Positions 44,408-52,953 of a stretch of 64,000 nt of DNA are shown in pieces; within the stretch, counting starts at the first letter, position 1; every line of letters begins with the position of its first letter. The DNA lies in contig NZ_LKKK01000001.1 of assembly GCF_001446935.1 (NCBI RefSeq), positions 434,001-498,000 of the forward strand, given 5' to 3'. This DNA comes from Pseudomonas sp. TTU2014-080ASC. Its GTDB lineage: Bacteria > Pseudomonadota > Gammaproteobacteria > Pseudomonadales > Pseudomonadaceae. The notes under the pieces were generated by a model. That model saw only the letters and a list, made by a program, of their open reading frames with translations. It was not told where the DNA came from and ran no database searches. The position numbers and the translations under genes were made by a program.

Positions 44408-45127
44408 TCAGAACGGCCACAGCGGGCTCATAAAGAACCGGCTCATCCAGCCTGGCTGGCTGGCATCTGCAAAGGCACCAGTGCCCGAATAAGTGATACG
44501 TGCATCAGCGATACGAGTCGATGACACGGTGTTGTCAGTGGCGATGTCATCAGCACGCACCAGGCCGGTAATACGCACCAGCTCATCACCGGTATTCAAG
44601 GTCATCCACTTCTCGCCGCGTACCAGCAGAATGCCGTTGGGCATCACTTCAGCCACAGATACGGTGATTGAGCCGCTCAGGCTGTTGCTCTGACCGGCTT
44701 GACCGGAGCCCTTGTTGGCACGGCTTGCATCCCAGTCAGCGCTGAGGTCCAGGTTATCGCCAGTCATCCCCAGCGCACTGAGACCGGCAAGCGGGTTCTT
44801 CGGCGCAACCGCCATACCAAACAGGTTAGGCACGCCCAGGCTGCCGGAACTATCTTTGGACAATTGGCTGTTGTTGTTTTTGCTCGCCTGAGTGCGCTCG
44901 TTCAGGGTGATGGTGATGATGTCACCCACACGGTAAGCCTTACGGTCAGTGAACAGACCATTTTCAAAACCAGCCTGATAGATAGCGCCGTTGTTCTGGG
45001 CAGCAGGCAGTGGTGTACGTGGCATGACCGGCGCGTAATAAGGGTCATTCGGCTTCGGCGAAGGTGCCATACAGCCACTCAAAGCCAGAGAGCCAATGAC
45101 TACGCTGAGAGTTACAAGCCGTTTCAT
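44408..45127 (-). CDS. flgH: FlgH flagellar L-ring lipoprotein
   Basis: From ATG 45127 it has 239 residues. The N-terminus is a lipoprotein signal with lipobox LSGC (Cys18). FlgH forms the outer-membrane L ring that, with FlgI, makes the bushing for the rod. Conserved segments include [17 protein letters not shown] and [27 protein letters not shown] precedes the start; the reading frame upstream to 45175 would hide the lipoprotein signal. Confidence 0.95.
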   Translation of the reverse strand: MKRLVTLSVVIGSLALSGCMAPSPKPNDPYYAPVMPRTPLPAAQNNGAIYQAGFENGLFTDRKAYRVGDIITITLNERTQASKNNNSQLSKDSSGSLGVPNLFGMAVAPKNPLAGLSALGMTGDNLDLSADWDASRANKGSGQAGQSNSLSGSITVSVAEVMPNGILLVRGEKWMTLNTGDELVRITGLVRADDIATDNTVSSTRIADARITYSGTGAFADASQPGWMSRFFMSPLWPF

Positions 45128-45217
45128 ATTACTTACCTCATGTCTTGCCAGAACCGGCAATACGCGCCGGATCAACCTGTTCTGCCTGCGCCAGTCAGTG
45201 CCGGCGCATTTCAGCGA

Positions 45218-46003
45218 TTAAAGATTCTGCGAAATAAAGCCCAGCATCTGATCTGCTGTGGAGATGACCTTGGAGTTCATCTCGTAGGCGCGCTGGGTGG
45301 TGATCATATTCACCAGCTCTTCCACCACGCTCACGTTGGAGTTTTCCAGGGTGTTCTGCAGCGTCGTGCCCAAACCGTTCAAGCCCGGTGTACCGACTTG
45401 TGGCGCGCCACTGGCTGCGGTTTCCAGGAACAGGTTGTTGCCGATCGCTTCAAGGCCCGCCGGGTTGATGAAGTCAGCGGTTTGCAGGTTGCCGATGATC
45501 TGCGCCTGCGGATCACCCGCCGTGGTCACAGATACCGTGCCGTCCTCACCCACAGTGAAGGTGCGCACTTCGTTCGGCAGCACAATGGCTGGCTCCAGCG
45601 GATAGCCACTGGAAGTCACCACTTGACCGTCGGAGTTCAAATGGAAGCTACCGTCACGGGTGTAAGAAACCGTGCCATCCGGCATCAGAATCTGGAAGAA
45701 GCCACGGCCATTAATTGCCATGTCCAGCGGCTGCTCGGTGGTTTGCAGGCTGCCTGCGGTGAACACTTTCTGCGTGCCGACCACCCGCACACCGGTACCC
45801 AATTGCAGACCGGAAGGCAGTTGACTGTCTTGCGTGGACTGGCCACCCGGCTGACGACGGATCTGGTACAGCAGGTCTTCAAATTCCGCACGATCGCGTT
45901 TGAAGCCAGTGGTCGAGACGTTGGCCAAGTTGTTGGAAATGGTGGTCAGGTTCATGTCCTGGGCGGTGAGGCCCGTCTTGCTGACCCAAAGTGCTGGAAG
46001 CAT
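45218..46003 (-). CDS. flgG: FlgG distal rod protein
   Basis: A 261-residue rod protein, the normal family length. Its N-terminal motif (MNLTTISNNLANVSTTGFKRD) and C-terminal motif (VVEELVNMITTQRAYEMNSK) are the rod/hook signatures. FlgG forms the distal rod. GAGGAG precedes the ATG. The gap of 47 bases to flgF contains no promoter signature. Confidence 0.96.
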   Translation of the reverse strand: MLPALWVSKTGLTAQDMNLTTISNNLANVSTTGFKRDRAEFEDLLYQIRRQPGGQSTQDSQLPSGLQLGTGVRVVGTQKVFTAGSLQTTEQPLDMAINGRGFFQILMPDGTVSYTRDGSFHLNSDGQVVTSSGYPLEPAIVLPNEVRTFTVGEDGTVSVTTAGDPQAQIIGNLQTADFINPAGLEAIGNNLFLETAASGAPQVGTPGLNGLGTTLQNTLENSNVSVVEELVNMITTQRAYEMNSKVISTADQMLGFISQNL

Positions 46004-46049
46004 AGCGTTTCTCCTCGGGCGACGGTTTAACGTCGCCGCGTTGTGATCA

Positions 46050-46790
46050 TCAGGTCATCTGCAAGACGCGGGCCATGGCTGAGGAATTATCCTCGGCGGT
46101 GCGCATCATCTTCACTTGCAGCTCGAACTGGCGGGACAGAGACAGAATGGCTGTCATTTCTTCGACGGCATTGACGTTGCTCGACTCAAGAAAACCCGAC
46201 GTCACCTGCACCGTAGCATCAGCCTCAACAAGGCCCTGCCCTGTGTAGCGGATCATGCCGTCCTGCCCCTTCTCCATCTGTTTGAGATCGGGGTTGACCA
46301 GCTTGATGCGGTCAACCTCGGCCAGCACATTGGGAGCCTCGCCCAACGCACGAATGGAGATGGTGCCGTCAGCACCGATCTCAATTTTCTGCTCTGGTGG
46401 AATGGCAATCGGCCCGGCATTGCCCAACACCGGCAAACCATTGCCGGTACGCAACACCCCGAGCGCATCAACATTGAGGCTGGCAGTCCGTACGTAAGCC
46501 TCACCGCCATCTGGTGCCTGGACAGCGATCCAACCCTTGCCACCCACAGCCACATCCAGGTCGCGCCCGGTCTCCTGCAGTGAGCCAGGGGTGAAATCAG
46601 TCCCTGGACGCTCACTCATCGCGTAAACCCGCGCCGGGAAACTGTCACCAAACACAGGCATCGAACGGGCCTGTTCAAAATCCCGTCGGAAGCCGGTGGT
46701 GGATATGTTGGCCAAATTGTTGGCATGGGCACGCTGAGCCAGCGTGTTCTGGTGCGCCCCAGTCATGGAGACGTAAAGCATCTTGTCCAT
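46050..46790 (-). CDS. flgF: FlgF proximal rod protein
   Basis: From ATG 46790 it has 246 residues: DKMLYVSMTGAHQNTLAQRA and NNLANISTTGFRRDFEQA at the N-terminus, and AVEEMTAILSLSRQFELQVK at the C-terminus, all rod-family signatures. GAGGA lies four bases before this start. It leads the flgF-G-H-I-J-K-L operon and has its own sigma-54 promoter. Confidence 0.95.
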   Translation of the reverse strand: MDKMLYVSMTGAHQNTLAQRAHANNLANISTTGFRRDFEQARSMPVFGDSFPARVYAMSERPGTDFTPGSLQETGRDLDVAVGGKGWIAVQAPDGGEAYVRTASLNVDALGVLRTGNGLPVLGNAGPIAIPPEQKIEIGADGTISIRALGEAPNVLAEVDRIKLVNPDLKQMEKGQDGMIRYTGQGLVEADATVQVTSGFLESSNVNAVEEMTAILSLSRQFELQVKMMRTAEDNSSAMARVLQMT

Positions 46791-46838
46791 GTTGATCCTC
46801 CGCGTGGGCCATCGCCCTTTGCTCAATACAGGCTATTA

Positions 46839-46854
46839 AGCAAAGGATGTGCCA
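46839..46854 (-). promoter_or_regulatory. Sigma-54 promoter of flgF operon
   Basis: The minus strand reads TGGCACATCCTTTGCT: a full -24 TGGCAC and -12 TTGCT with correct spacing. It sits between the flgE terminator and flgF, so the operon begins here. In P. aeruginosa this operon needs FleR and RpoN. Confidence 0.92.
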
Positions 46855-46900
46855 AATCAACAAATGGAACGCAAGGCACTGATTTTATTAACTTAAATAG

Positions 46901-46927
46901 AAAAAGGCTCCCGCAGGAGCCTTTTTT
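46901..46927 (-). terminator. flgE terminator
   Basis: AAAAAGGCTCC pairs with GGAGCCTTTTT around CGCA, with T/A tracts on both sides. It is 64 bases past the flgE stop, ending the flgB-C-D-E transcript. Confidence 0.88.
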
Positions 46928-46990
46928 ATGACGCTTTGAATGCATCGTGAAGCAAAAAACAACCGACACGCCTCACCAAGCGTCAAAGCC

Positions 46991-48361
46991 TTAACGCAGG
47001 TTGATGATGGTCTGCGTAATTGCACTCTGAGTTTCGATGGTTTTAGCGTTCGCTTGATAGTTACGCTGGGCCACAATCAGGTTAACCAATTGGTCAGACA
47101 GCTCGACGTTGGAATCCTCCAGCGCCCCGCCCTGTAGCGCCCCCAAAGTACTACTCATCGGTTCGCCGATTGCGGGTTCCCCGGACTCATGAGTTTGCAC
47201 CCAGGAAGTTTTCCCTACCGGCGTCAACCCCTGAATGTTGGCGAAGTTAGCCAGCAATATTTGACCTTGAGCCTTGGACTGGCCATTGGTGTAACGAGCA
47301 AAAATGACACCACTGTCATCAACTTCCAGACCAGACAGCTGGCCGGTAGTGAAGCCATCCTGATTAATGGAGTTCACACCAAAGCGAGCTGCATATTGGG
47401 TCGTGCCACGCATATCGAACGTAATCGGAGAAGCCGCAGCACCATTGGGCACCATGGTTCCCGGATTCGCAGGGTCCGCCTCAGCCGGCTGCCAAGTACC
47501 TTGAGGCAGAGCGAACACACCATTCGGTGCATCAACCGGAATTGCAGGCGTGTCTGTCAGCTGCGGCGGAACACTGACAACCAGAGGAGTGAAAGCGGGC
47601 TCCCTAAGCTGGCCAGCCTCGTCAAAATCCAGGCTGTAGCTGAAAGGCTGATCGCTCGACGGATCAGCCGGGTTAACCCCATCGATCAACACATGCATGG
47701 TCCAGCCATTGTTAGCCGGTGCTTCGTTTTTAACGAAGTACTGGGTCATGACATGGGCATTACCTTGGGCGTCATAAATGTTGGTTGAAGTTGACTCGTT
47801 GTATGACAAGGGGTCACTGGGGTCAAAAGTCGGCGCCAGCATTGTCCCTGCATTGGTCGGGCGAACCTGAGTCGAGTTGAGGTTGAGCTTTTGCGCGACC
47901 TGAGTAGTCGCCTTAGGCTCCTGCTGATCCACCTGAATACGCAGATCAGCCTGAACCTTGATCAGGTTGCCGTCGATATCAGCGGCATACCCCTGCAAGC
48001 GCTGGCCGAAGTTATTGACGATGTAGCCATCACGGTCAGTGCCGAAATACCCGGCACGGGTGTAGCTGATCGCCCCGTTATCACTGGTGATGAAAAAGCC
48101 GTTGCCATTCACCGCCAGATCCAGCGGATTCTGGGTGTAATTGATGTTGCCTTGGTTAAATTGCTGAGAAACATCCCCCAGCATCACACCGCTGCCTTGT
48201 TGATTTTTGCCCGTACCCAACACAGAGGCTGCGTATACATCGGCAAACTCGGCACGTGAAGATTTGAAGCCAGCAGTGCCTGCGTTGGCAATGTTATTAC
48301 CGGTTACGTTCAGGTCATTGTTGGCAGCACGCAGGCCACTGAGACCGATATTGAAACTCAT
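46991..48361 (-). CDS. flgE: FlgE hook protein
   Basis: A 456-residue hook subunit. N-terminal motif: GLSGLRAANNDLNVTGNNIA; C-terminal motif: LVNLIVAQRNYQANAKTIET. The central domains vary, as is normal for hook proteins. AGGAG precedes the ATG. It lies 43 bases after flgD and ends the flgB-C-D-E group. Confidence 0.95.
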   Translation of the reverse strand: MSFNIGLSGLRAANNDLNVTGNNIANAGTAGFKSSRAEFADVYAASVLGTGKNQQGSGVMLGDVSQQFNQGNINYTQNPLDLAVNGNGFFITSDNGAISYTRAGYFGTDRDGYIVNNFGQRLQGYAADIDGNLIKVQADLRIQVDQQEPKATTQVAQKLNLNSTQVRPTNAGTMLAPTFDPSDPLSYNESTSTNIYDAQGNAHVMTQYFVKNEAPANNGWTMHVLIDGVNPADPSSDQPFSYSLDFDEAGQLREPAFTPLVVSVPPQLTDTPAIPVDAPNGVFALPQGTWQPAEADPANPGTMVPNGAAASPITFDMRGTTQYAARFGVNSINQDGFTTGQLSGLEVDDSGVIFARYTNGQSKAQGQILLANFANIQGLTPVGKTSWVQTHESGEPAIGEPMSSTLGALQGGALEDSNVELSDQLVNLIVAQRNYQANAKTIETQSAITQTIINLR

Positions 48362-48404
48362 AAAAAACTCCTATGCCGACCAGCCGGCGAGCAAAAACTG
48401 AAAA

Positions 48405-49076
48405 CTACTGACCGATAACCTGAACTTGCGAGAGCGGAACACTGCCAATCCCGGCCAAGTTCAACACCAACTCGGAACCACCCAGCGTGACGCTATCCAC
48501 ATTCGCCGGGAGCATCGTGTACAAGCCCTTAGTCCCATCTGAATAACTGGCCTGTGCCTCAAATTTGTATGTGCCCGGCGGCAACGTATTGCCGCTAGCA
48601 TCCTTGCCATCCCAGATGAAGCTGACATTGCCAGCTTCTTGAGCACCGAGATTGACACGCCCAACCGCTGCCCCTGCCTGGTCATAAACGTTGACGTAAA
48701 CGTTGCCACTACTGATGGGCAGCACCAGGCTCGCCTTAAAGCTTTCACTGGTGTCCACCACGGCCTTATCTGTTGGGATAACAACCTTGGTCCCAACCAT
48801 TGAAGACGCCTGCAATGCTTGCGAGGACTGATAGCCCGTCAGCAGCGCCTCCATACTGGTGTTGAGCTTTTCAACCCCCTCGACCTGACTGAACTGAGCC
48901 AGCTGAGCGATAAATTCACCATTGCCCTGAGGCTCAAGTGGGTTCTGGTTATTCAACTGTGCAACCAGCAGCTCTAGAAATTGGTTCTTGCCGAGTTCAT
49001 CGGACTTGGCACCGTTCTCCTGCTTGATCTGGTACTGATCAAGCACAGAACCCGTAACGTTACTAACCGTGCTCAT
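48405..49076 (-). CDS. flgD: FlgD hook-cap protein
   Basis: A 223-residue scaffold for hook growth. The N-terminal FlgD core reads LGKNQFLELLVAQLNNQNPL and EFIAQLAQFSQVEGVEKLN; the C-terminal part has the FlgD Ig-like and Tudor-like domains (FIWDGKDASGNTLPPGTYKF). AGGAG is ten bases before the ATG. Confidence 0.95.
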   Translation of the reverse strand: MSTVSNVTGSVLDQYQIKQENGAKSDELGKNQFLELLVAQLNNQNPLEPQGNGEFIAQLAQFSQVEGVEKLNTSMEALLTGYQSSQALQASSMVGTKVVIPTDKAVVDTSESFKASLVLPISSGNVYVNVYDQAGAAVGRVNLGAQEAGNVSFIWDGKDASGNTLPPGTYKFEAQASYSDGTKGLYTMLPANVDSVTLGGSELVLNLAGIGSVPLSQVQVIGQ

Positions 49077-49101
49077 CTACGTTGCACTCCTGATCCGCCG
49101 C

Positions 49102-49551
49102 TTACTGGCCCAATGTCAGCACACGCTGCATCATTTGCTTGGCGGTATTCATCATTTCGGTGTTGGTCTGGAAAGCACGACTGGCGGAGATCATGTCTGC
49201 CATTTCTTCCACCACGTTCACATTCGGGTAGTACACATAGCCGTTTTCGTCTGCCGAGGGGTGGTTCGGCTCGTAGCGCGGCATCAGCGTGCTCTGATCC
49301 TCAACGATGCCCAAGACCTGCACACCAACACCGGCGTTATCCTGATCAGCAAACAGCGATCCACGATCGCCCCCCTGCTGAGCAGCCTGTTGATACATGG
49401 TGGCAAACACCGGATGCCGTGCACGGTAGGTCTGATCAATACTGGAAGAGACCGTTTCGGCGTTGGCAATGTTGCTGGAGATGGTGTTGAGACGAGTGCT
49501 CTGGGCGCTCATGCCAGTACCGGCAATGTTGAATACGCTAAGAAGAGACAT
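49102..49551 (-). CDS. flgC: FlgC proximal rod protein
   Basis: A 149-residue rod protein with the N-terminal MSAQSTRLNTISSNIANAET and the C-terminal VVEEMADMISASRAFQTNTE motifs. The length is normal. AGGAG precedes the ATG, and it starts 14 bases after flgB. Confidence 0.95.
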   Translation of the reverse strand: MSLLSVFNIAGTGMSAQSTRLNTISSNIANAETVSSSIDQTYRARHPVFATMYQQAAQQGGDRGSLFADQDNAGVGVQVLGIVEDQSTLMPRYEPNHPSADENGYVYYPNVNVVEEMADMISASRAFQTNTEMMNTAKQMMQRVLTLGQ

Positions 49552-49565
49552 GGTTCAGGCTCCTG

Positions 49566-49973
49566 TTATTCGCCGCGCAGGGCACCGATCAGCCCTTTGA
49601 ATTTGCTGTTAAGCAGAGTGAAGCTGGCCTGGAAGTTGACCGAGTTTTCTGCGTAATTTGACTGTTCGATCTGCAGGTCGACCGTGTTGCCATCAATAGA
49701 AGGATGCAACGGTATGCGGTAATCCAAGTCACCATCTCCGATACCAACCCCTTCACCAGCAATGTGCTTGGCATTTGTACGATCCAGGCTGATGTGCCCT
49801 TTGTCGTTTTTGGCGCTTTGCGCCGCCAGCACATTGGCGAAGGTCAAATCGCGCGCTTGGTAGTTGGGGGTGTCAGCATTGGCAATGTTGTTAGCCAGAA
49901 CCTCGGCACGCTGCGCGCGGAAGCCCAAGGCCTTCTCATGGATACCCAGTGCCCGATCGAAGTTAATGCTCAT
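49566..49973 (-). CDS. flgB: FlgB proximal rod protein
   Basis: From ATG 49973 it has 135 residues, the usual FlgB length: HEKALGFRAQRAEVLANNIA and NADTPNYQARDLTFANVL at the N-terminus. The reading frame is open further upstream to 50129, but that would run through the sigma-54 promoter; the short start is the family one. FlgB is the first rod gene of the operon. The ribosome site is weak. Confidence 0.94.
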   Translation of the reverse strand: MSINFDRALGIHEKALGFRAQRAEVLANNIANADTPNYQARDLTFANVLAAQSAKNDKGHISLDRTNAKHIAGEGVGIGDGDLDYRIPLHPSIDGNTVDLQIEQSNYAENSVNFQASFTLLNSKFKGLIGALRGE

Positions 49974-50023
49974 GGTCAGAAACCTATTCTGGTTGCCGTA
50001 ATGGAAGTCGTCGCAACCAGCAA

Positions 50024-50039
50024 AGCAAAGGTTGTGCCA
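50024..50039 (-). promoter_or_regulatory. Sigma-54 promoter of flgBCDE
   Basis: The minus strand reads TGGCACAACCTTTGCT, a full RpoN consensus match, 51 bases before the flgB start. It is nearly identical to the flgF site (TGGCACATCCTTTGCT), as expected for two FleR-controlled operons. Confidence 0.93.
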
Positions 50040-50318
50040 CAATAAAGAACCCTTATATATCAATGAGTTATCCGGATATCGCAGCTCTCTTAATTGCCAA
50101 GCGGCAAAGGATTTCCGCCAATCTGCCACCGCGCGGCAAACGATTTCAGGCTAAAACGGCTTGGAGCGACAAAAACCCGACACTTATCTGAAACGCCCCA
50201 ACGCCATCTGTCAGCCCTCTCCACCTCCGCCCAGTTCTTCTATTAGCCGCCAGAAAACAACCGTGAAATTGGCACGCTGAACGGTAGGACAATTATGAGA
50301 GAATGCCTTTGACAACCA

Positions 50319-50333
50319 TTCTCATTCACATTA
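50319..50333 (+). promoter_or_regulatory. Fur-like motif before bfd
   Basis: TTCTCATTCACATTA lies 41 bases before the bfd start and recurs identically before bfrB. On the other strand it reads AATGTGAATGAGAA, similar to a Fur half-site array. bfd genes are induced by iron limitation, which fits Fur. Confidence 0.55.
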
Positions 50334-50373
50334 GTATCTCGACCACTCTCCAAACACTACTTGAGCGTGATCC

Positions 50374-50592
50374 ATGTACGTTTGTCTTTGCGAAGGTGTT
50401 ACTGACGGTCAGATCCGTGAAGCCATTTACGAAGGCTGCTGCAGTTATCGTGAAGTGCGCACCAGCCTCGGCATTGCGTCCCAATGTGGAAAATGCGCCT
50501 GCCTTGCCAAGCAGGTGGTTCGTGAAACACTCAGCGACGTGCAAAACAGTCAAGCCGCTCTCGCCTATCCAGCAACATTCGTCGCTGCCTAA
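50374..50592 (+). CDS. bfd: Bacterioferritin-associated ferredoxin Bfd
   Basis: A 72-residue [2Fe-2S] protein. Its four ligands C4, C6, C38 and C41 give the C-x-C ... C-x2-C pattern of the BFD-like domain. Bfd binds BfrB and delivers electrons so that stored ferric iron is released as ferrous iron. It lies 198 bases upstream of bfrB on the same strand, with its own terminator between. Confidence 0.95.
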   Translation: MYVCLCEGVTDGQIREAIYEGCCSYREVRTSLGIASQCGKCACLAKQVVRETLSDVQNSQAALAYPATFVAA

Positions 50593-50606
50593 TTCACGCT
50601 CTTCTT

Positions 50607-50635
50607 AAAAGCCGGACCTTGCGTCCGGCTTTTTT
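50607..50635 (+). terminator. bfd terminator
   Basis: AGCCGGAC (50610-50617) pairs with GTCCGGCT (50623-50630) around CTTGC, followed by T-run. Confidence 0.9.
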
Positions 50636-50680
50636 GTATCTGTAATCAATGCCTTAGCGTTTAGATGCAGAACTAAAGCC

Positions 50681-50695
50681 TTCTCATTCACATTA
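50681..50695 (+). promoter_or_regulatory. Fur-like motif before bfrB
   Basis: The same 15 bases as before bfd, TTCTCATTCACATTA, 95 bases before the bfrB ATG. It suggests that both genes respond to the same iron regulator, although bfrB is usually raised when iron is plentiful. Confidence 0.5.
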
Positions 50696-50790
50696 AATTT
50701 AACTTTAAATTCAACTACTTAGGTTTGACAGCCGATCGGGTGCGAGCCAGAATCCTGCATTATCCCCTCCTCTTCAAGGCAGAAGCAGAC

Positions 50791-51261
50791 ATGAAAGGCG
50801 ACAAGAAAGTCATCCAGCATCTGAACAAGATCCTCGGTAACGAGTTGGTCGCAATTAACCAGTACTTCTTGCATGCCCGCATGTACGAAGACTGGGGCCT
50901 GAAGAAGCTCGGCGAGCACGAGTATCACGAGTCCATCGACGAGATGAAGCATGCGGACAAGCTGATCAAGCGCATCCTCTTCCTCGAAGGCCTGCCCAAC
51001 CTGCAAGACCTCGGCAAAATCCTGATCGGTGAAAACACCCAGGAAATGCTTGAGTGCGACCTGAAGATTGAGCACAAAGCCCACGCCGACCTCAAAGCCG
51101 CCATTGCCTATTGCGAAAGCGTTGGTGATTACGCCAGCCGCGAGCTGCTCGAAGACATCCTCAGCTCAGAAGAAGAACACATTGACTGGCTGGAAACCCA
51201 ACTGAGCCTCATCAATGCCGTCGGCCTGCAAAACTACCTGCAGTCGCAAATGGACGAGTAA
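50791..51261 (+). CDS. bfrB: Bacterioferritin BfrB
   Basis: A 156-residue heme-containing ferritin. Ferroxidase ligands visible: E18 (GNELV), E51 and H54 (IDEMKHAD), with further Glu/His pairs later (SSEEEHIDW). M52 is the heme ligand between subunits. Close to P. aeruginosa BfrB throughout, which is the main iron-store cage that works with Bfd. The start at 50791 gives the family N-terminus [15 protein letters not shown]; the upstream extension is not needed. Confidence 0.95.
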   Translation: MKGDKKVIQHLNKILGNELVAINQYFLHARMYEDWGLKKLGEHEYHESIDEMKHADKLIKRILFLEGLPNLQDLGKILIGENTQEMLECDLKIEHKAHADLKAAIAYCESVGDYASRELLEDILSSEEEHIDWLETQLSLINAVGLQNYLQSQMDE

Positions 51262-51274
51262 CCGTCCTATTCCG

Positions 51275-51302
51275 AAAACGGGAGCCAAGGCTCCCGTTTT
51301 TT
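51275..51302 (+). terminator. bfrB terminator
   Basis: AAAACGGGAGCC pairs with GGCTCCCGTTTT around AA, followed by T-run. Confidence 0.9.
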
Positions 51303-51329
51303 ATGCCTGCCAATCCTGAACTGCAGGCG

Positions 51330-51359
51330 AAAAAAAACCGATGCACAGGCATCGGTCTT
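51330..51359 (-). terminator. grxD terminator
   Basis: On the minus strand ACCGATGC pairs with GCATCGGT around CTGT, followed by a run of eight T. Confidence 0.9.
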
Positions 51360-51375
51360 TTTCAACACAAGAGGC

Positions 51376-51702
51376 TTAGGCGTTGGTGCCCTGCACAGCC
51401 CCTTTGATCAGGGACTGCAATTCACCCTTCTCAAACATCTCAACCATGATATCGCTGCCGCCTACCAGCTCACCGCTCACCCACAGCTGCGGGAAAGTCG
51501 GCCAGTTTGCGTACTTAGGCAGGTTGGCACGGATTTCCGGGTTTTGCAGGATGTCGACGTAAGCGAACTTCTCACCACAGCCCATCACAACCTGAGCAGC
51601 CTTAGCGGAAAAGCCGCACTGCGGAGCGTTTGGCGAGCCTTTCATGTACAGCAGGACAGTGTTGTTGGCGATCTGCTCTTTGATGGTTTCGATGATATCC
51701 AT
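51376..51702 (-). CDS. grxD: Monothiol glutaredoxin GrxD
   Basis: From ATG 51702 it has 108 residues. The active site is C29-G-F-S (CGFS) of monothiol glutaredoxins, which carry and transfer Fe-S clusters together with BolA proteins. Other conserved parts: LLYMKGSPNAPQCGFSAK and NWPTFPQLWVSGELVGGSDI. GAGGTG lies upstream of this ATG. It converges with bfrB, consistent with an iron-related neighbourhood. Confidence 0.95.
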   Translation of the reverse strand: MDIIETIKEQIANNTVLLYMKGSPNAPQCGFSAKAAQVVMGCGEKFAYVDILQNPEIRANLPKYANWPTFPQLWVSGELVGGSDIMVEMFEKGELQSLIKGAVQGTNA

Positions 51703-52032
51703 GGGGCACCTCAGAACTTGACTAACCCGACCCACAGGTCGGCACGGTGGCGGCATTGTATATAAAAGCCGAGCGCAATGCTCGGCCTTACGCTGCGACA
51801 CAATTGCTTAGCCGACAAACTCCAGCCCTCCTCAAACCTTAGGAAACCGAACAATCCGACTAAAATTTGCAGCACTGGAGTGTTGGCTGAGTTGTACTGC
51901 CCTATCAGTTGCTTATAAGATCGATGTTTCCCCGTTTCGTCGCAATATGCGGCCCCCAGCCGCAGGTTCTGCTGTTTCTTCCGTTTGAGAAAGCCATTGG
52001 ACCTGCGCCCAGCTGTTAAAAGGTAGTTATCG
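51703..52032. promoter_or_regulatory. Divergent promoter region grxD / argF
   Basis: These 330 bases hold the promoters of grxD and argF. Some TGTCGC-like ArgR half-sites occur (51792-51806 on the minus strand, 51939-51946), but their spacing does not form a convincing ARG box. No gene is supported. Confidence 0.4.
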
Positions 52033-52953
52033 ATGAGCGCTAGACACTTTCTCTCCCTTAAGGACTGCACGCCGGAAGAACTCAACGGCCTGATCCGCCG
52101 AGGCATGGAGCTGAAGGACCTGCGCAACCGAGGCGTCCTGTTTGAGCCTCTGAAAAACCGCGTGCTGGGCATGATCTTCGAGAAAGCCTCTACCCGCACC
52201 CGCCTGTCTTTCGAAGCCGGCATGATTCAGTTGGGCGGCCAGGCTATTTTTCTGTCGCCGCGTGACACTCAGTTGGGCCGTGGTGAACCGATTGGTGACG
52301 CTGCGATTGTTATGTCGCGCATGCTCGACGTGGTGATGATCCGCACCTTCGCCCACAGCACCCTGACCGACTTTGCCGCCAACTCCCGTGTACCGGTGAT
52401 CAACGGCCTGTCCGATGACCTGCACCCGTGCCAGCTGCTGGCCGATATGCAGACCTATCAGGAGCATCGCGGCAGCATTAAAGGCAAGACCGCCGCGTGG
52501 ATCGGCGACGGCAACAACATGTGCAACTCCTATATCGAGGCAGCTATCCAGTTTGACTTCCAGCTGCGGGTCGCATGCCCGGAAGGCTATGAGCCGGATG
52601 CCCGTTTGCTGGCTGAAGCCGGTGACCGTGTTCAAGTACTTCGTGACCCACGCGAAGCTGTGGCCGGAGCACATCTGATCAGCACCGACGTGTGGGCGTC
52701 GATGGGCCAAGAAGAGGAAGCGGCTGAGCGTATCAAGCAATTCCGCCCTTATCAGGTCGACCGCGCTCTGCTGGACTGTGCCGCAGAAGACGTACTGTTC
52801 CTGCACTGCCTGCCAGCTCATCGCGGTGAAGAAATCAGCGAAGACTTGCTCGATGATCCGCGCTCGGCTGTGTGGGATCAGGCTGAAAACCGCCTGCATG
52901 CGCAGAAAGCACTGCTCGAATTCCTGGTAGAACCGGCGTATCACCACGCATGA
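52033..52953 (+). CDS. argF: Anabolic ornithine carbamoyltransferase
   Basis: A 306-residue enzyme that joins ornithine and carbamoyl phosphate to citrulline in arginine synthesis. The carbamoyl-phosphate loop is S53-T-R-T-R57; further motifs are HPCQLLADM and the ornithine-binding [10 protein letters not shown]. Length and sequence fit the biosynthetic ArgF rather than the catabolic ArcB (about 336). AAAGGTAG precedes the ATG. The stop overlaps the ABC ATPase start in an ATGA. Confidence 0.95.
   Translation: MSARHFLSLKDCTPEELNGLIRRGMELKDLRNRGVLFEPLKNRVLGMIFEKASTRTRLSFEAGMIQLGGQAIFLSPRDTQLGRGEPIGDAAIVMSRMLDVVMIRTFAHSTLTDFAANSRVPVINGLSDDLHPCQLLADMQTYQEHRGSIKGKTAAWIGDGNNMCNSYIEAAIQFDFQLRVACPEGYEPDARLLAEAGDRVQVLRDPREAVAGAHLISTDVWASMGQEEEAAERIKQFRPYQVDRALLDCAAEDVLFLHCLPAHRGEEISEDLLDDPRSAVWDQAENRLHAQKALLEFLVEPAYHHA

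Larger units (their letters stand above)
49974..50373. promoter_or_regulatory. Divergent region between flgB and bfd
   Basis: This 400-base gap holds the flgB sigma-54 promoter (50024-50039) and, at the other end, the bfd promoter with a Fur-like motif (50319-50333). In between (50100-50300) I see no gene or clear signal. Confidence 0.6.

Noticed and set aside
44699..46030. 443-codon plus-strand frame opposite flgH-flgG
   Set aside because: Antisense to two certain flagellar genes; composition is that of a shadow frame.
51703..52032. ArgR operator before argF
   Set aside because: Only isolated half-site matches with wrong spacing; not enough to call an ARG box.
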